Positions 44,511 through 55,187 of a DNA stretch of 64,000 nt are shown in pieces; the first letter of the stretch is position 1, and every line of letters begins with the position of its first letter. A program made the position numbers and the translations under genes. This DNA comes from Tetraselmis striata (Eukaryota > Chlorophyta > Chlorodendrophyceae > Chlorodendrales > Chlorodendraceae). Location: contig VCJN01003098.1 of the NCBI GenBank assembly GCA_006384855.1, positions 62,001-126,000 on the forward strand, in the 5' to 3' direction. The notes under the pieces are model-generated. The model saw nothing but the letters and a program-made list of their open reading frames with translations. It ran no database searches and had not been told where the DNA came from.

Positions 44511-45060
44511 AAAAATGCAAGAGAAAAATGGATATTCGGAAATTTGTCGCTAGGACGCTCGAGGGTTCTGCTTAAATGCAGGCTTTTTCCTTCCCCAGTA
44601 CTTTCCGTGCATTCTCTTGACGCTCTCCCTGTAACCAAAAGAATCACGCTCGAGGTGAGCGAGGTAAGACTTCACACTTCTCCGCTGACTTCCCTACTGA
44701 TAAGCGCAGTTCTACCGTTAACTACGGTGGGACCCGTCTCCGCCCGCCGCCCGCCGCGCAGCGGGGGCAGGCGGACGATCGGAGGACATGCTCGTGACAA
44801 AGCGTCACGGCGGGCAGCCACCCAACCGTCCGAGGCGCAGGAGACGGTGTGCTCGTGCCGCTGGCACACTGGGGGTGGCGCGGGCGGGCGCATGGTCGAT
44901 GCCGCCTGGAGCCGCAGGCGTGGACTGCCCTGTCCGTCGTGGTCGTCCAGGTTTTTCGATTTCTGGCAGTACTTTATTCAGTATATCCGATGCCGGCCTC
45001 GTTCACAGCCAGCCCACATCCCCCTCCCAACCACCCCTCAGCCCAAGCCCCAACCCCGCC

Positions 45061-45316
45061 TGTTGACACCAGTTTTGCTGCCACTGCTGTGCACCAGACA
45101 ATGTAGCTAGGGTATGCATATTAGTACTTTAGCACAAATCTGAGTGGTACGAGCAGTGCGCTCCGCACGCGCCGCGGGCACCGCATCGCACCAGCCAAGT
45201 AGGCGTTCGGCCCTCCGGGCATGCTCACTTCTCTGTAACCAGACACTCTCCCGGCTATAGGCTTACGCCTCCAAACATGGACCAGCACATCGGTTGCGGG
45301 TAGGTTGCGCATGACA
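45061..45316 (+). repeat. TRIM 5' LTR
   Basis: It is 256 bp, TGTTGACACCAG...GCGCATGACA, with about 15-20% difference from the other LTR including a 13-bp gap, so this is an old insertion. Confidence 0.85.
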
Positions 45317-45853
45317 GGTTATGGGCCCTCTGCAGCCTATGTCGGACACTAGTGAGAGTGGTCTGACGCTTGACCTCGCAGGAAGTCCGTATGGGCGGGA
45401 AGCCCGGACGTAAAACTGAGACCACCGCAGCCAGAAGGGGCCTCGACACTCGACAGGTTGTTTGCGCACCTAAATCTCAAGCGCACACCCGGACGCTGGC
45501 TACCATGACGCCAACGACCGCCATGTACGGGCTCCCTCGCCACCTACCACGACGCCAGCGACCGCCGCGCACTGCAGTTCCCGCCCGGAGAGTTTATCGG
45601 CTCGGCCGACTGGAAAATCCGGGCAACGCTCGTCGACTAGTATGAAGTCGTATGCGAAGCTCGGCACACCATCACCAAGAAGAAGTGGCCACCCGCGACT
45701 TTTACCCGCTCGACAGCCGGCGCAGTTAGACTCCCTACAGGACATGCCCCCGATCCACGCCGAGGTCAGGGCATGGCGGGCTGCCTCTCTAGGCTAGCGA
45801 CTAGCGTTAGCAACCAGTTGCTTGGCGCATCCCCTTGCGAAATTGGGAGGGGA

Positions 45854-46126
45854 TGTTGATAGCAGTTCTGCTGCCACTGCTGTGCACCAGACAATGTAGC
45901 CAGGGTATGCGTATTAGTACTTTAGCACATATCTGAGTGGTACGAGCAATGCGCTACGCACGCACCGACCGCGGGCACCGCATCGCGCCAGCCATGTAGG
46001 CGTTCGACGCTCAGGGCCTGCTCACTTCTCTGTACCCAGACACTCTCCCGGCTATGGGCTTCCGCCTCCCAACCCTGACGTGCGACATGGACCACCACAT
46101 CGGTTGCGGGGAGGTTGCGCATGACA
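45854..46126 (+). repeat. TRIM 3' LTR
   Basis: It is 273 bp, TGTTGATAGCAG...GCGCATGACA, followed by the TSD CCGCC. Confidence 0.85.
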
Positions 46127-46354
46127 CCGCCCCCAACTCCGCAGCCACACCACCGCCGGCGCGCACCCTCGAGTCATCTGCGGCACCGTCCGAGGCAGCT
46201 TCACATTACATATTTTCGCCCGTCGGTCCGCACTTCACGGTCATGAATCCGCATGCGCGCCGCCCGCCATGGTCCAAGCCGCACCCCTCCGCCCCCTTTC
46301 CCCCGACCGCACCCCCTCCCCTCCCAAACCTTGCACTCCTGCAGCCACACCACC
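46127..46354. repeat. Left part of a tandem array of about 190-bp units
   Basis: One unit (CACCACCGCCGGCGCGCA...) lies between the TRIM element and B2. The same array resumes at 53785, so B2 was inserted into it. Confidence 0.85.
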
Positions 46355-46716
46355 TGAAAGTACTCGTGGCAGTACTTAACGACACATGGCTCTACTCGTA
46401 GTATTTTGGCGAATTCAGTTGGTTGTTCGATGTAATCTGTTACAATATATGCCGGTGGCATTACATATCTACCCTGTAGCGGTCCGACTCGGTACCGCGG
46501 ATAGTCGCTAGGTAGCTGGTAGCGCTATCCTTATTATGATTTAGGAGTTGTAGCGCGTACTGTGTGTTACAAGGAATATTACTGGCGTCTCGTTGTGGCC
46601 GTACCAGTAAGAACACGCTTGCTGAGATACCCATACAACAGTGTGACTACTTGGCCATAAAACGTCGCAGGTTGTGGTGGTATTAGGGTAGTCGCTAGCT
46701 AGGCGCAACCCTAACA
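46355..46716 (-). repeat. B2 3' LTR
   Basis: It is 362 bp; on the plus strand it reads TGAAAGTACTCG...AACCCTAACA. It differs from the 5' copy by a few substitutions and short indels. Confidence 0.93.
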
Positions 46717-46729
46717 TTCCCACCCCTCT

Positions 46730-47476
46730 GTATGGGTGTCTCCGCGGGGGTTGTGGCCGGGTTGCACATTATGATACAATTACGCACCCGAGTATTTCCC
46801 ACTGCCCGCCGATTGGCCCGGATTCATGCCATGCTTGAGCAGTTGATTCCTTGAACACTGCCCTGCATGTGGCGGAGGTGAATCTGAGACTATCGAACAT
46901 ATGTTGGTGGAGTGCCCGCGGTGGGGGTATCACCGTCATAATTTTGGGTTGTTAGTTCCGGAGTTCAGGGATTTTATTAGTAGTCAGATTATTGCGTCAA
47001 CACCTAAGGACTTAACTGCCTTTATTTTGGGCGGGGTCCCCCCCCTCCCTTCACGGCGCCCTGGATTTTACTGGGAATGGGAAATTTTTCCAGCTATATG
47101 GCGTCGGGCCCTCCCTCACATTGCCTTTTTTGTTGCACATGTATCGCACTCCCGAAATGCTTTGCTCCGCGGGTTGGGGCTTGCCCCAACTCGCATTACT
47201 CGAATGGGCCGACGCCCAAACGGGTAGGGCGGACCTTTCGTGGTCAGTGCCGGGTATTTTGATGGCAATATTTTAGACGGTGATCCAACAGTGTTGGAAA
47301 TTCCGTCACTGGCCTCAAATTAGTCTTGCAGAATGCTTCGGCAATTTGCTTGATGACTTTAACGGAGCGTCGCCTACCCAGGGCTTTCCGTAATTGGATT
47401 GCTGCCTAAACGGCCGTCTTAGAGACGCTGCAAGGGTTTCACTGGTGCCAGTCCTGTCCCGGGGGCGAAAAAACAA
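46730..47476 (+). mobile_element. 5'-truncated LINE, copy C, nested in B2
   Basis: 747 bp of LINE 3' end includes a C-terminal knuckle region (IEHMLVECPRW), 3' UTR and A-tail. It is flanked by a 14-bp TSD ATTCCCACCCCTCT (46716-46729, 47477-47490) that duplicates the polypurine-tract side of B2's 3' LTR. It therefore inserted after B2. Confidence 0.92.
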
Positions 47477-47581
47477 ATTCCCACCCCTCTAATAAATGAC
47501 GAACTGGAAAGTGTCTGTTCGCGTCGCCGAAGGCATGGCGCATATGTCGGTTGGCGGTGGAAGCGTGATATAGCAACAGCA

Positions 47582-48502
47582 TCAGTACGTGTCAACGCTC
47601 CGGGATGGACTCCGGAAAACGCGTCCCGACGGGTGGCGCGCTCGCATGTTGGCGTATTCCTTTGAGCGTAGCGTGTCTTGTAGATGTCGGCTCGCCCTCG
47701 CGAAGTCGTGTAGCGCCTCGACACGTCGCAACGCGTTGTATTGCTCCCAGTTGTCGTGACTTGAGTCGTAGTTCAGCCAACACACCAGAAAGACGAGGCA
47801 GAGTGCTCGCTTGAACAGATCCTCGCGGCGCTCGACAGAGAAGTCGAGCACGCGTTAAACGACGAACTCGTCGACGGGGGGCTCCGCACTGGACGGAATT
47901 GTATCGGGCTGTGCGTCTGGGTTGACGCACTGGCGCAGTCGACTGATGTGAAACACATTGTGGCAGTCGAACGTTGCTGGCAGGCGCAGACGATACGCCT
48001 GGGTGGAGATCTTGGCCGTGACCGGGTAGGGGCCGATGTAGCGCTGTCGGAACTTGCACGCCGGCTGGTTGCGTATAAGCAAGTGCTCCGTTGAGAGCCA
48101 GACTTTGTCTCCTTCTGCGAACTCAACATGGCTGGTTTTGCGGTCGGCATAGACCTTTTGATATTCATCCGCAAGCTTCAGTTGCTCAGTAATCAACATG
48201 TGAATATCTTGAATATTTGCAACTGTGTTGCGTGCATCTTGGTTGGCAGTAGCAATCAGATCAGGTGGTGTCAGTGGCATCATGCCATAAATTGCCTCAA
48301 AAGGGGCACATAGTGTTGCTGAATGGACTGAATTATTGTAAAAAAATTCAGCAAGAGCCAAATGACTTAACCAAGAGTCATGTTGCTTGTGAACAAACGC
48401 ACGTAATATTTGCTCAATAGTTCTGTGGGTGCGTTCAGTTTGACTATCCTGCGGGTGGTAAGCGCTGGAAATATTTAGCTTAGTTTGCAGAGCAGTAAAC
48501 AA
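47582..48502 (-). pseudogene. B2 integrase C-terminal part and chromodomain
   Basis: The third DDE residue is in DSQTERTH. AEFFYNNSVHSAT and PFEAIYGMMPLTPPD follow, then the GPY/F module (GDKVWLSTEHLL, RYIGPYPVTAKI). After an in-frame TAA the chromodomain continues: RVLDFSVERRED and FLVCWLNYDSSHDNWEQ. Chromodomains guide integration to heterochromatin. The stop replaces Glu found in B1, so the chromodomain would not be made as read. Confidence 0.88.
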
Positions 48503-48508
48503 TGATTT

Positions 48509-49881
48509 CTAGAACGCTGAAGTGAACCTGGGATCTCTGTCAGCGATGATACATCTGCTGAGGCCATGGTGTCTGCAAATATTGTCCAAATATAATCTGG
48601 CCAACTGTGTCGCATCAATCTTAATATTGCATGGCACAAAATGTAACTGTTTGGTGAATGTATCAACAAACGTAGCAATAGCATCATAGCCATTCATCTC
48701 TGGCAAGTTGGTAGTAAAATCCATAGAGATTATCTCCCAAAGCTTGGTTGCCTTTGGCAATGGAAACAAAGAACCATCAGGTTTGGCTGTAGCCGCTTGC
48801 TTCTAACGCAAGTATCACAGTGTTTGCAATAATGCTTAACTGTGGTATTCATGCGTGGCCACCAAAACATACGCAATATGTTGGCAAGAGTGCGGGTATG
48901 GTTGGGGTGTCCATTACCAACATGGTACTCCTCAATGATGAGTTTTCCCAGTTCAGAATCATTGGGTATACAGACCTTATCTGCCATGTAATAGAGACCA
49001 TCAGTCTCATCCTGTCGAACACCGTTAGGAGTGCGTCCATGGCTGTTGGCAACATCAGTGATGTAGGCAGCTTTGATCTTGTTTATCAGCTTGCTGTCAA
49101 TCTGCAAGGCGGACATTGCTGACAAATAGTCCTGCGTTTGTTCGAGGTCAGCTTCGACCAACTGGTTTTCATATTCAGTCAATGCATAATGCAAGTCAGG
49201 GCGGCGAAGGAGAGCATCAGCCTCATTGTCAGCGCCTTTGCGATATAATATCTGCAACACAGGTTCATTAGTCTGTGGGTTGACTGCCATGTATGGTGAA
49301 ATTTCATGTAACCATAGGGCATGGCGTCTGCCTAGTCCTTCCTGTGTGGGCAAATGCCTCAATGTGGCATGGTCAGTTATAAATGTAATACGGCGACTGC
49401 CTTCCAAGTAGCAGCGCCATTCTTTCAGAGCACATACCACAATCAAGAGCTCTTGGTCATAGGTGGGATAATTTGTCTGCGCAGCCTGCGATGTCTTTGC
49501 ATAATAGCTGCAGGGGTGTAAGTGGCCATCAGCATTAGCCTGGAGCAGAACTGCACCTAAGGCATATTTGCTGGCGTGAGTAGCCACTACAAACTCAGCA
49601 TCTTTGCCGGTGACATGGCTTGCCAGCACTGGGGACTGGCACAAGGCTTGCTTCAGTTTCACAAACGCAGCTTGGCATTCAACTGTCCAATCAAATACAT
49701 TATCCGTTCTTGTGAGGGCATATAACTGTGCTGCAATAGCAGAATAATTGCGCACATAGCGTGGGTAAAAAATGCAGAAACCAAGATATTGTTGGACATT
49801 CTGAACGTTCTTAGGCCTGGGCCAATCCTGAACAACCTTAATTTTATTAGGTGAGGGTCTTAGGCCAGCCTGTGATACCAT
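48509..49881 (-). pseudogene. B2 RNase H and integrase N-terminal part
   Basis: RNase H has VVATHASKYALGAVLLQ, where the usual TDAS is THAS, losing a catalytic Asp. YDQELLIVVCALKEW and TDHATLRHL follow. The integrase zinc domain (HPNHTRTLANILRMFWWP, CKHCDTCVR) is intact. A frame slip near 48740-48800 separates it from the core, which has ISMDFTTNL and IIADRDPRF. A second slip near 48505 precedes the final Glu. Confidence 0.88.
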
Positions 49882-50408
49882 ATGTCCAATGTATTCGAGT
49901 TCATTTTTGGCAAACCAGCATTAATTTTCTGTAATCGTAGTCTAATGTCATTAGACTCGAGCATAGTAAGAGCTGCGTCCGAATTTTGCAAATGTGCCTC
50001 AAGAAAGTTGCTAAAAATCAAGACATCATCCAGGTAAACAAGTATAAAGGTATGCCTGTGTGGCTGGATTATAGATGTCATCAGGCGTTGAAAAGAGGAG
50101 GGAGCACTGCTGAGTCCAAATGGCATTACTAGCCACTCGAATTGGCCATAGACAGTTCTGAACGCTGTCTTAGGAACAGCATGTGGATTAATCCGGAGTT
50201 GGTGATAACCTAAGGCAAGATCAAGAGCTGAATAGACAGTAGCACCAGATAGCATTTCAAGTAATGCATCAGCAGATGGAACAGGGAACTCAACCGTTTT
50301 GGTGTACTTATTCAATTGACGGTAGTTAATGCACATGCGCAGACCGACATTGGCCTTGCGGGCGAGATGCATATGGAGAGAATGACTCCTGTATAAACTG
50401 TTTTTCAA
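49860..50408 (-). CDS. B2 reverse transcriptase
   Basis: Ty3/gypsy RT signatures in order: LRMCINYRQLNKYT, YSALDLALGYHQLRI, FEWLVMPFGLSSAPSSFQR, and the active site LVYLDDVLIF. The start of the domain and the thumb lie in neighbouring frames. The block between SALDLALGY and the RNase H region is what B1 has lost. Confidence 0.9.
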   Translation of the reverse strand: MKNSLYRSHSLHMHLARKANVGLRMCINYRQLNKYTKTVEFPVPSADALLEMLSGATVYSALDLALGYHQLRINPHAVPKTAFRTVYGQFEWLVMPFGLSSAPSSFQRLMTSIIQPHRHTFILVYLDDVLIFSNFLEAHLQNSDAALTMLESNDIRLRLQKINAGLPKMNSNTLDIWYHRLA

Positions 50409-50460
50409 GAAAAGAATTCATTTGTGTTCTTAGTTCCTCTACTAGTTCTGCAGGTTATAA

Positions 50461-51153
50461 TCAATATAATTTTCCTGCAGGAACTTGAGAATCAGGAACA
50501 AGAGGGATCTCATGATCAAGACCATGGCGTAATTGTGGAAGGTTGTCAAGCGGAGAGCATATTGGTTTGTGCTTTCGCAATAAGTCTCTGATCTGAGTTG
50601 TATAAGCTGCAGACTGGTCAGTGTCAATTGTATTTATCTCATAATCAATATCGAGCTCATCACTCTCTTTGGTGGCATTGTATTGTTTAACAATGGCGCA
50701 GAAATAAACTGTGTCAGAGTCATGCTTGGCGATTTCTCTGGCCATGGCATTAGCATGCACCATTCTGACATTAGCCTGGCGGGGCTCTGTTTGGCATTGG
50801 ACTGTTAGTCCTGTGGAAAATGTCATCAGACTATATTTCCAATCAACATGTGGGTTGTGTTGTTTCAGGAATTGCATCCCTAAAACCAGATTGAAATTAT
50901 TCTGTAATGGCGTGACTGTGAAGTCAATGGGTATTGTGTAACGGATGATATTCAAGTCAAGGGTGATTTTTTGTGAAGCGAGAACCATTCTACCATCAGC
51001 AAGAATAACTCTTACTTTATCTTGAAGTGGTGTAGTTGGTATTTTATTTTCTTTGACATACTTGGTGCTAGCAAAGTTCAAAGCAGCACCCCTGTCAACC
51101 AATACTGAAGGTGTTATATTAAACTCAGCAGGTGGGGTATAAATCATATACAT
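50461..51153 (-). CDS. B2 aspartic protease and linker
   Basis: The retropepsin site reads SVLVDRGAALNFAST, with Arg in place of the Ser/Thr of D(S/T)G. A FNLVLGMQFLKQHNP segment follows, then an acidic linker into RT. Protease would cleave the polyprotein; the altered active site makes this copy doubtful. Confidence 0.85.
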   Translation of the reverse strand: MYMIYTPPAEFNITPSVLVDRGAALNFASTKYVKENKIPTTPLQDKVRVILADGRMVLASQKITLDLNIIRYTIPIDFTVTPLQNNFNLVLGMQFLKQHNPHVDWKYSLMTFSTGLTVQCQTEPRQANVRMVHANAMAREIAKHDSDTVYFCAIVKQYNATKESDELDIDYEINTIDTDQSAAYTTQIRDLLRKHKPICSPLDNLPQLRHGLDHEIPLVPDSQVPAGKLY

Positions 51154-51460
51154 ATATCATGTGGGGTATAAATAAATCGTGATCAGACTTGCTGGTAACA
51201 AAACATTTTTCTGTCATCATACGTGACTGATGGGACTTCGTGGCTTTTGGTTTATATTCCTTACCTTGCTGTTCAGCCAGCATGGTTTTGAGTTCTTCAG
51301 TGGTAACGACATCATTAATTGCCTGGGCTGAACGTCCCTCAACATTATAGTCAGCCAGGTAGACATCAACTTACCACTCAGCAGGTCCCATAGGTTAAGT
51401 ATCAGCCGGTGAACTGGGTGTGTGAAACAGATATGTTCCAGGCGGGTAGCTGTGAATTTT

Positions 51461-52190
51461 CTAATATTTTGAAAGCAGCGGTTTCCAGGATTGTTTCCAG
51501 AATTGTGAGGACCATCTGGGCATAACAATAATACCTCTTGTGTCAAAGGGTGACTCTTGTCTTTGCATCTCAAAATGCTGCAAGATAGGCAGGGCTGTGT
51601 CATCATACACTGGATTGATGAACACAGTTTTACCTTTGATATCCTGTTGCAGAAATGGTTTTTCAGCACTGCAATAATCTGAACAAACAGCATCATATAC
51701 TGAGGCACAGGCATCAAAAGTGACTGGAACATAGGCATAATTCAGTCTCTTGAATTCTGCTTGGTCAAACACAACAGAGTCAGTTGGACATGCATTTGTT
51801 TTTGCATATTTGTTAATTTCAGTGTCATTCTTTTGATTATTGTTTTTGGTACGCATTCTGCGCACTCGAGATCTCTTTTGCATGACAGTCAGTTTAGCAT
51901 GCAGTTTAGCATGCGTCTTTTTGTCTTTGACATTTTTGTCGCCATTTTCTCTGCACCCTGTCCCGTCCTCGATGTCGGCAATGAGGTGTGAATGAGCACA
52001 GGAACACCCATGAGCTTAATGCTCAGGTTGTGAGTCGGAGGGGTTCAGTGCCGCGGGAGCGCAATGCTCAACCATATCGACATATGTATCCTCGATCTCA
52101 TGCAGGGGCTGAGCGGGCAGTTTGGCAGTGCATGCATGTTTGCATGGACTCGGCAATATTTCAGTGTCAATTGTCTCAATTACATTGAAA
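51461..52190 (-). pseudogene. B2 methyltransferase-like region
   Basis: The frame contains VPVTFDACASVYDAVCSDYC, FLQQDIKGKTVFINPVYDD, then ILQHFEMQRQES and a RGIIVMP stretch. NPVY sits where (D/N)PP(Y/F/W) is expected. It corresponds to the block that in B1 is continuous with gag; here gag ends at 52219 and frame slips separate the two. Confidence 0.7.
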
Positions 52191-52218
52191 GGCACAGGTT
52201 GGCATGTCGCCCAACACG

Positions 52219-53277
52219 TCATTTGTTTTTGTGTAAGTCGATCTTGTCGACTTGCTTGGCTAGCTTATTAGCAGCCACTTTGGCTTTGAACTGTTCTTTG
52301 TCATATTCAGATGCATGGCGGCATTCATAAATTGAGTGGCCTTTTTCGCCGCATTTCGCGCACTCACCATAGAAGCGACTCTTTTTTTGTTGACGATTGG
52401 GGAAGCTGCTGTGAGCAGCAGGACGACTTGGGGCAGAGCTGGTTGATGCTCCGTTGTTGCGTGACCACGGGTTTGTGGAGGTCGGCATGTGGCAACGACC
52501 TGAATACTCCTCGTAGCGACGCTTGTGTTTGTTGATGTTGGCCTGCCTCCTTAGGGCAAACTTTACAGCGAGGCGGTGCTCCTCGTCGGTAGCCGAGAGA
52601 TGTCTGAAAAGTACTTCATGAGTCGAGACAGCCTCGTTGGCGTGCTTAGCCATCTTTTGCACCTCAGCCCTCTCGTGCTTGGGAATCGCCTGCAAAATAC
52701 GCTGCACTTGCAAGTACTCAGGCACAGCGAAAGGTTCATGCAGCAAAGCAAATGCAGCTTGTAGCTTGCGCTGCAAGTCGACACAACAAGTAGCCATCTT
52801 GGGGGCGCTCGGCTTGATGCAGATGTCACGCGCGTAGTCTCCGACGGCTGTCTGAATGCCGTTTGGGGAAGCGGCCTTGAAGAAAGCTTGTTTCCAGTCT
52901 TGATAGTTGGCGAAGTGAGTCAGGACCTCGCAGCCCAGGACAATGTGAACCTGAAGCTCATGGCTGTTGAGCACAAGTTGGTGGGTGTGAGCCGCGATAG
53001 AATCGGTCTTGAACTGGCGAACGAGCCATGCCTCCATCTCAGGAACCCAAAGCTTGTTGCGGTCGGAAGTCTCCTTGTCGACATTCTCCAGAAAGGCCTT
53101 GACTGCTGGGAAGTCATGAACGTCGGCGAGCTTGTGAGAGATGTTCTGGGTTGGCGCCACAACGCGGGCTTCCAACATCTTCTTCTCGGCAATTTGATGC
53201 ATAGACTGCTCGGCGGATGGACCACCGGGAGGATGGATAGCCGGCTTGACGGGCGCTCCGTTTCGTTGCGATGCCAT
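52219..53277 (-). CDS. B2 gag
   Basis: The start ATG at 53277 is conserved with B1; an in-frame ATG 21 bases upstream is less likely. The 352-residue product has a capsid-like helical region (for example EAWLVRQFKTDSIAAH, ANYQDWKQAFFKAASP), a basic Ser/Asn-rich stretch, and an intact CCHC knuckle CAKCGEKGHSIYEC near the C-terminus for RNA binding. It ends DLHKNK. This is the cleanest gag of the family in the window. Confidence 0.9.
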   Translation of the reverse strand: MASQRNGAPVKPAIHPPGGPSAEQSMHQIAEKKMLEARVVAPTQNISHKLADVHDFPAVKAFLENVDKETSDRNKLWVPEMEAWLVRQFKTDSIAAHTHQLVLNSHELQVHIVLGCEVLTHFANYQDWKQAFFKAASPNGIQTAVGDYARDICIKPSAPKMATCCVDLQRKLQAAFALLHEPFAVPEYLQVQRILQAIPKHERAEVQKMAKHANEAVSTHEVLFRHLSATDEEHRLAVKFALRRQANINKHKRRYEEYSGRCHMPTSTNPWSRNNGASTSSAPSRPAAHSSFPNRQQKKSRFYGECAKCGEKGHSIYECRHASEYDKEQFKAKVAANKLAKQVDKIDLHKNK

Positions 53278-53415
53278 GGTGACACGCGACTCGGACAAAG
53301 GTTGAAGGATTCGGAATCGTTACCAAGGGTCGGCAGGACCAGCGAAATCGCGAATGTATCGTCGTGCGTGCGAGAGCGGGTCGCGGTGGGTCGGCAGGTG
53401 GAGATGGATCGTAAC

Positions 53416-53430
53416 AGGAAGCCGAAACCA
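53416..53430 (-). other. B2 primer-binding site
   Basis: On the minus strand TGGTTTCGGCTTCC follows the 5' LTR, as in B1. Confidence 0.7.
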
Positions 53431-53431
53431 G

Positions 53432-53784
53432 AGAAAGTACTCGTGGCAGTACTTAATGATACATGGCTCTACTCGTAGTATTTTGGCGAATTCAGTTGGT
53501 TGTTCGATGTAATCTGTTACAATATGCCAGTGGCATTACATATCTACCCTGTAGCGGTCCGACTCGGTACCGCGGATAGTCGCTAGGTAGCTGGTAGCGC
53601 TATCCTTATGATTTAGGAGTTGTAGCGCGTACTGTATGTTACAAGGAATATTACTGGCGTCTGGTTGTGGCCGTACCAGTAATAACACGCTTGCTGAGAT
53701 ACCCATACAACAGTGTGACTACTTGGCCATAAAACGTCGCAGGTTGTGGTGGTATTAGGGTAGTCGCTAGGCGCAACCCTAACA
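53432..53784 (-). repeat. B2 5' LTR
   Basis: It is 353 bp; the left terminal T is mutated (AGAAAG instead of TGAAAG on the plus strand). The TSD CCACC follows at 53785. Confidence 0.93.
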
Positions 53785-54480
53785 CCACCGCCGGCGCGCA
53801 TCCCTGAGTCACCCACGGCACCGTCCGAGGCAGCTTCACAGCACATATTTTCGCCCGTCGGTCCGCACTTCACACTGATGACTCCGCATGCGCGCCGCCC
53901 GCCATGGTCCAAGCCGCACCCCTCCGCCCCCTTTCCCCCGACCACACCCGCTCCCCTCCCCAACCCCGCACTCCTGCAGCCACACCACCGCCGGCGCGCA
54001 TCCCTGAGTCACCCGCGGCACCGTCCGAGGCAGCCTCACGGCACATATCTTCGCCCGTCGGTCCGCACTGCACGGTGATGACTCCGCATGCGCGCCGCCT
54101 GCCTTCTCCAAGCCCCACCCCTCCGCCCCCTTTCCCCCGACCACATCCGCTCCCCTCACCAACCCCGCAGCCACACCACCACCTGCGCGCATCCCCGAGT
54201 CACCCGCGGCACCGTCCAAGGCAGCCTCACAGCACATATCTTCGCTTGTTGGTCCGCACTTCACGGTGATGACTCCGCATGCGCGCCGCCCGCCATGGTC
54301 CAAGCCGCACCCCTCCGCCCCCTTTCCCCCGACCACATCCGCTCCCCTCCCCAACCCCGCAGCCACACCACCGCCGGCACGCATCCCCGAGTCACCCGCG
54401 GCACCGTCCGAGGCAGCTTCACAGCACATATCTTCGCCCGTCGGTCCGCAGTTCACGGTGATGACTCTGCATCCGCTCCC
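53785..54480. repeat. Tandem array of about 190-bp units (right part)
   Basis: Roughly three and a half units, each running CCGCCGGCGCGCATCCCTGA, then CACCCGCGGCACCGTCC, then CACGGTGATGACTCCGCATG, to CTCCCCAACCCCGCAGCCAC. The landmark recurs near 53788, 53990, 54180 and 54370. A minus-strand frame of 206 codons is open across it (repeating AGDSGMRAGGGVAAGL), so a repeat protein is conceivable. Confidence 0.9.
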
Positions 54481-54667
54481 CTGCGCAGCGGTATGGGTCG
54501 CACCGCCAACTCCACAAGACTCAAGACGTGGAGACGGAGGCGGCCGCGCTATTTCTCGCGTGGGCTTGAGGCAGCTATATTGAAGTTGCCCCTAATGTTG
54601 TACTTAGCGGTAACATCTTGTTGCTTGCGCTTTTGCAATTCAAACCAGTATTAGTTCGACAGGCGGC

Positions 54668-54910
54668 GCGTGATGGCCCGGTGCGAGTAGTCGCGGCGAC
54701 GACGTCGGCAATGTCGTCTCGCGGCCTGCGGGGATGACGACCGTATCGATCGCGCCGCCACCCCCAGCTGTGATAGCCGCGGCGCCAGGAGTGTAGGTGC
54801 CCCCAGCAGGGGGCTCCCACAGCGGGCGTGTGCTGCGGTGCTCCGACGCATTTGGAGCGTGCCTGCCGGCGTTGTAGTCGACTAGTCGGAGGAGCCGACG
54901 TAGGAGCCGT
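54668..54910. repeat. About 240-bp direct repeat, left copy
   Basis: It matches 55188-55415 (GCCCGGTGCGAGTAGTCGCG through TTGGAGCGTGCCTGCCGGCG) with few differences. The two copies exactly bracket the dispersed repeat at 54911-55185. Confidence 0.88.
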
Positions 54911-55185
54911 GCTTCCGGCTGTCGATGCAAATAGAATCCGCCGAATGCCAATTTTTAAACCACTCGGAAAGCGGCACTTTCGTACCGGTATTTCAGCAAT
55001 AAGGCCCTTCGCTCGGGTCGAAAGCGCTGTTACCAGGTGTTGGCATTGTATGACGATGTCCGCAGATCTAACGGGATTGGCTTGTGTGGATGACCTGCTG
55101 ACTTGATGCAGCGCCGCCGCTATAGCTGCAGGTACCGATTTGGTTGCTGCAAGAGCTCAGGTACCGTACCAGTACCAGTGCGATA
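54911..55185. repeat. Dispersed repeat, copy 2
   Basis: See 42806-43091. This copy lies between the two 240-bp direct repeats, suggesting that a composite unit was duplicated or that the repeat entered a duplicated segment. Confidence 0.85.
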
Positions 55186-55187
55186 GG

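Larger units (their letters stand above)
45061..46126. mobile_element. TRIM-like miniature LTR retrotransposon
   Basis: The element is 1,066 bp: LTR 45061-45316, internal 45317-45853, LTR 45854-46126. The LTRs begin TGTTGA and end ATGACA. A perfect 5-bp TSD CCGCC flanks it (45056-45060, 46127-46131). A purine tract GGGAGGGGA (45845-45853) abuts the second LTR, which sets the orientation as plus. The 537-bp interior has no gag or pol. The features match terminal-repeat retrotransposons in miniature, which need another element's enzymes. Confidence 0.85.
46355..53784 (-). mobile_element. Ty3/gypsy chromovirus-like element B2
   Basis: A minus-strand copy of the B family, 7.4 kb, with TSD CCACC (46350-46354, 53785-53789). 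From right to left: 5' LTR, PBS, gag, methyltransferase-like region, protease, RT with YLDD, RNase H, integrase, chromodomain, then a truncated LINE inserted beside the polypurine tract, and the 3' LTR. It is the more complete copy for RT and gag but has a damaged protease site (DRGA), RNase H (THAS for TDAS), integrase and chromodomain frames. Confidence 0.95.
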
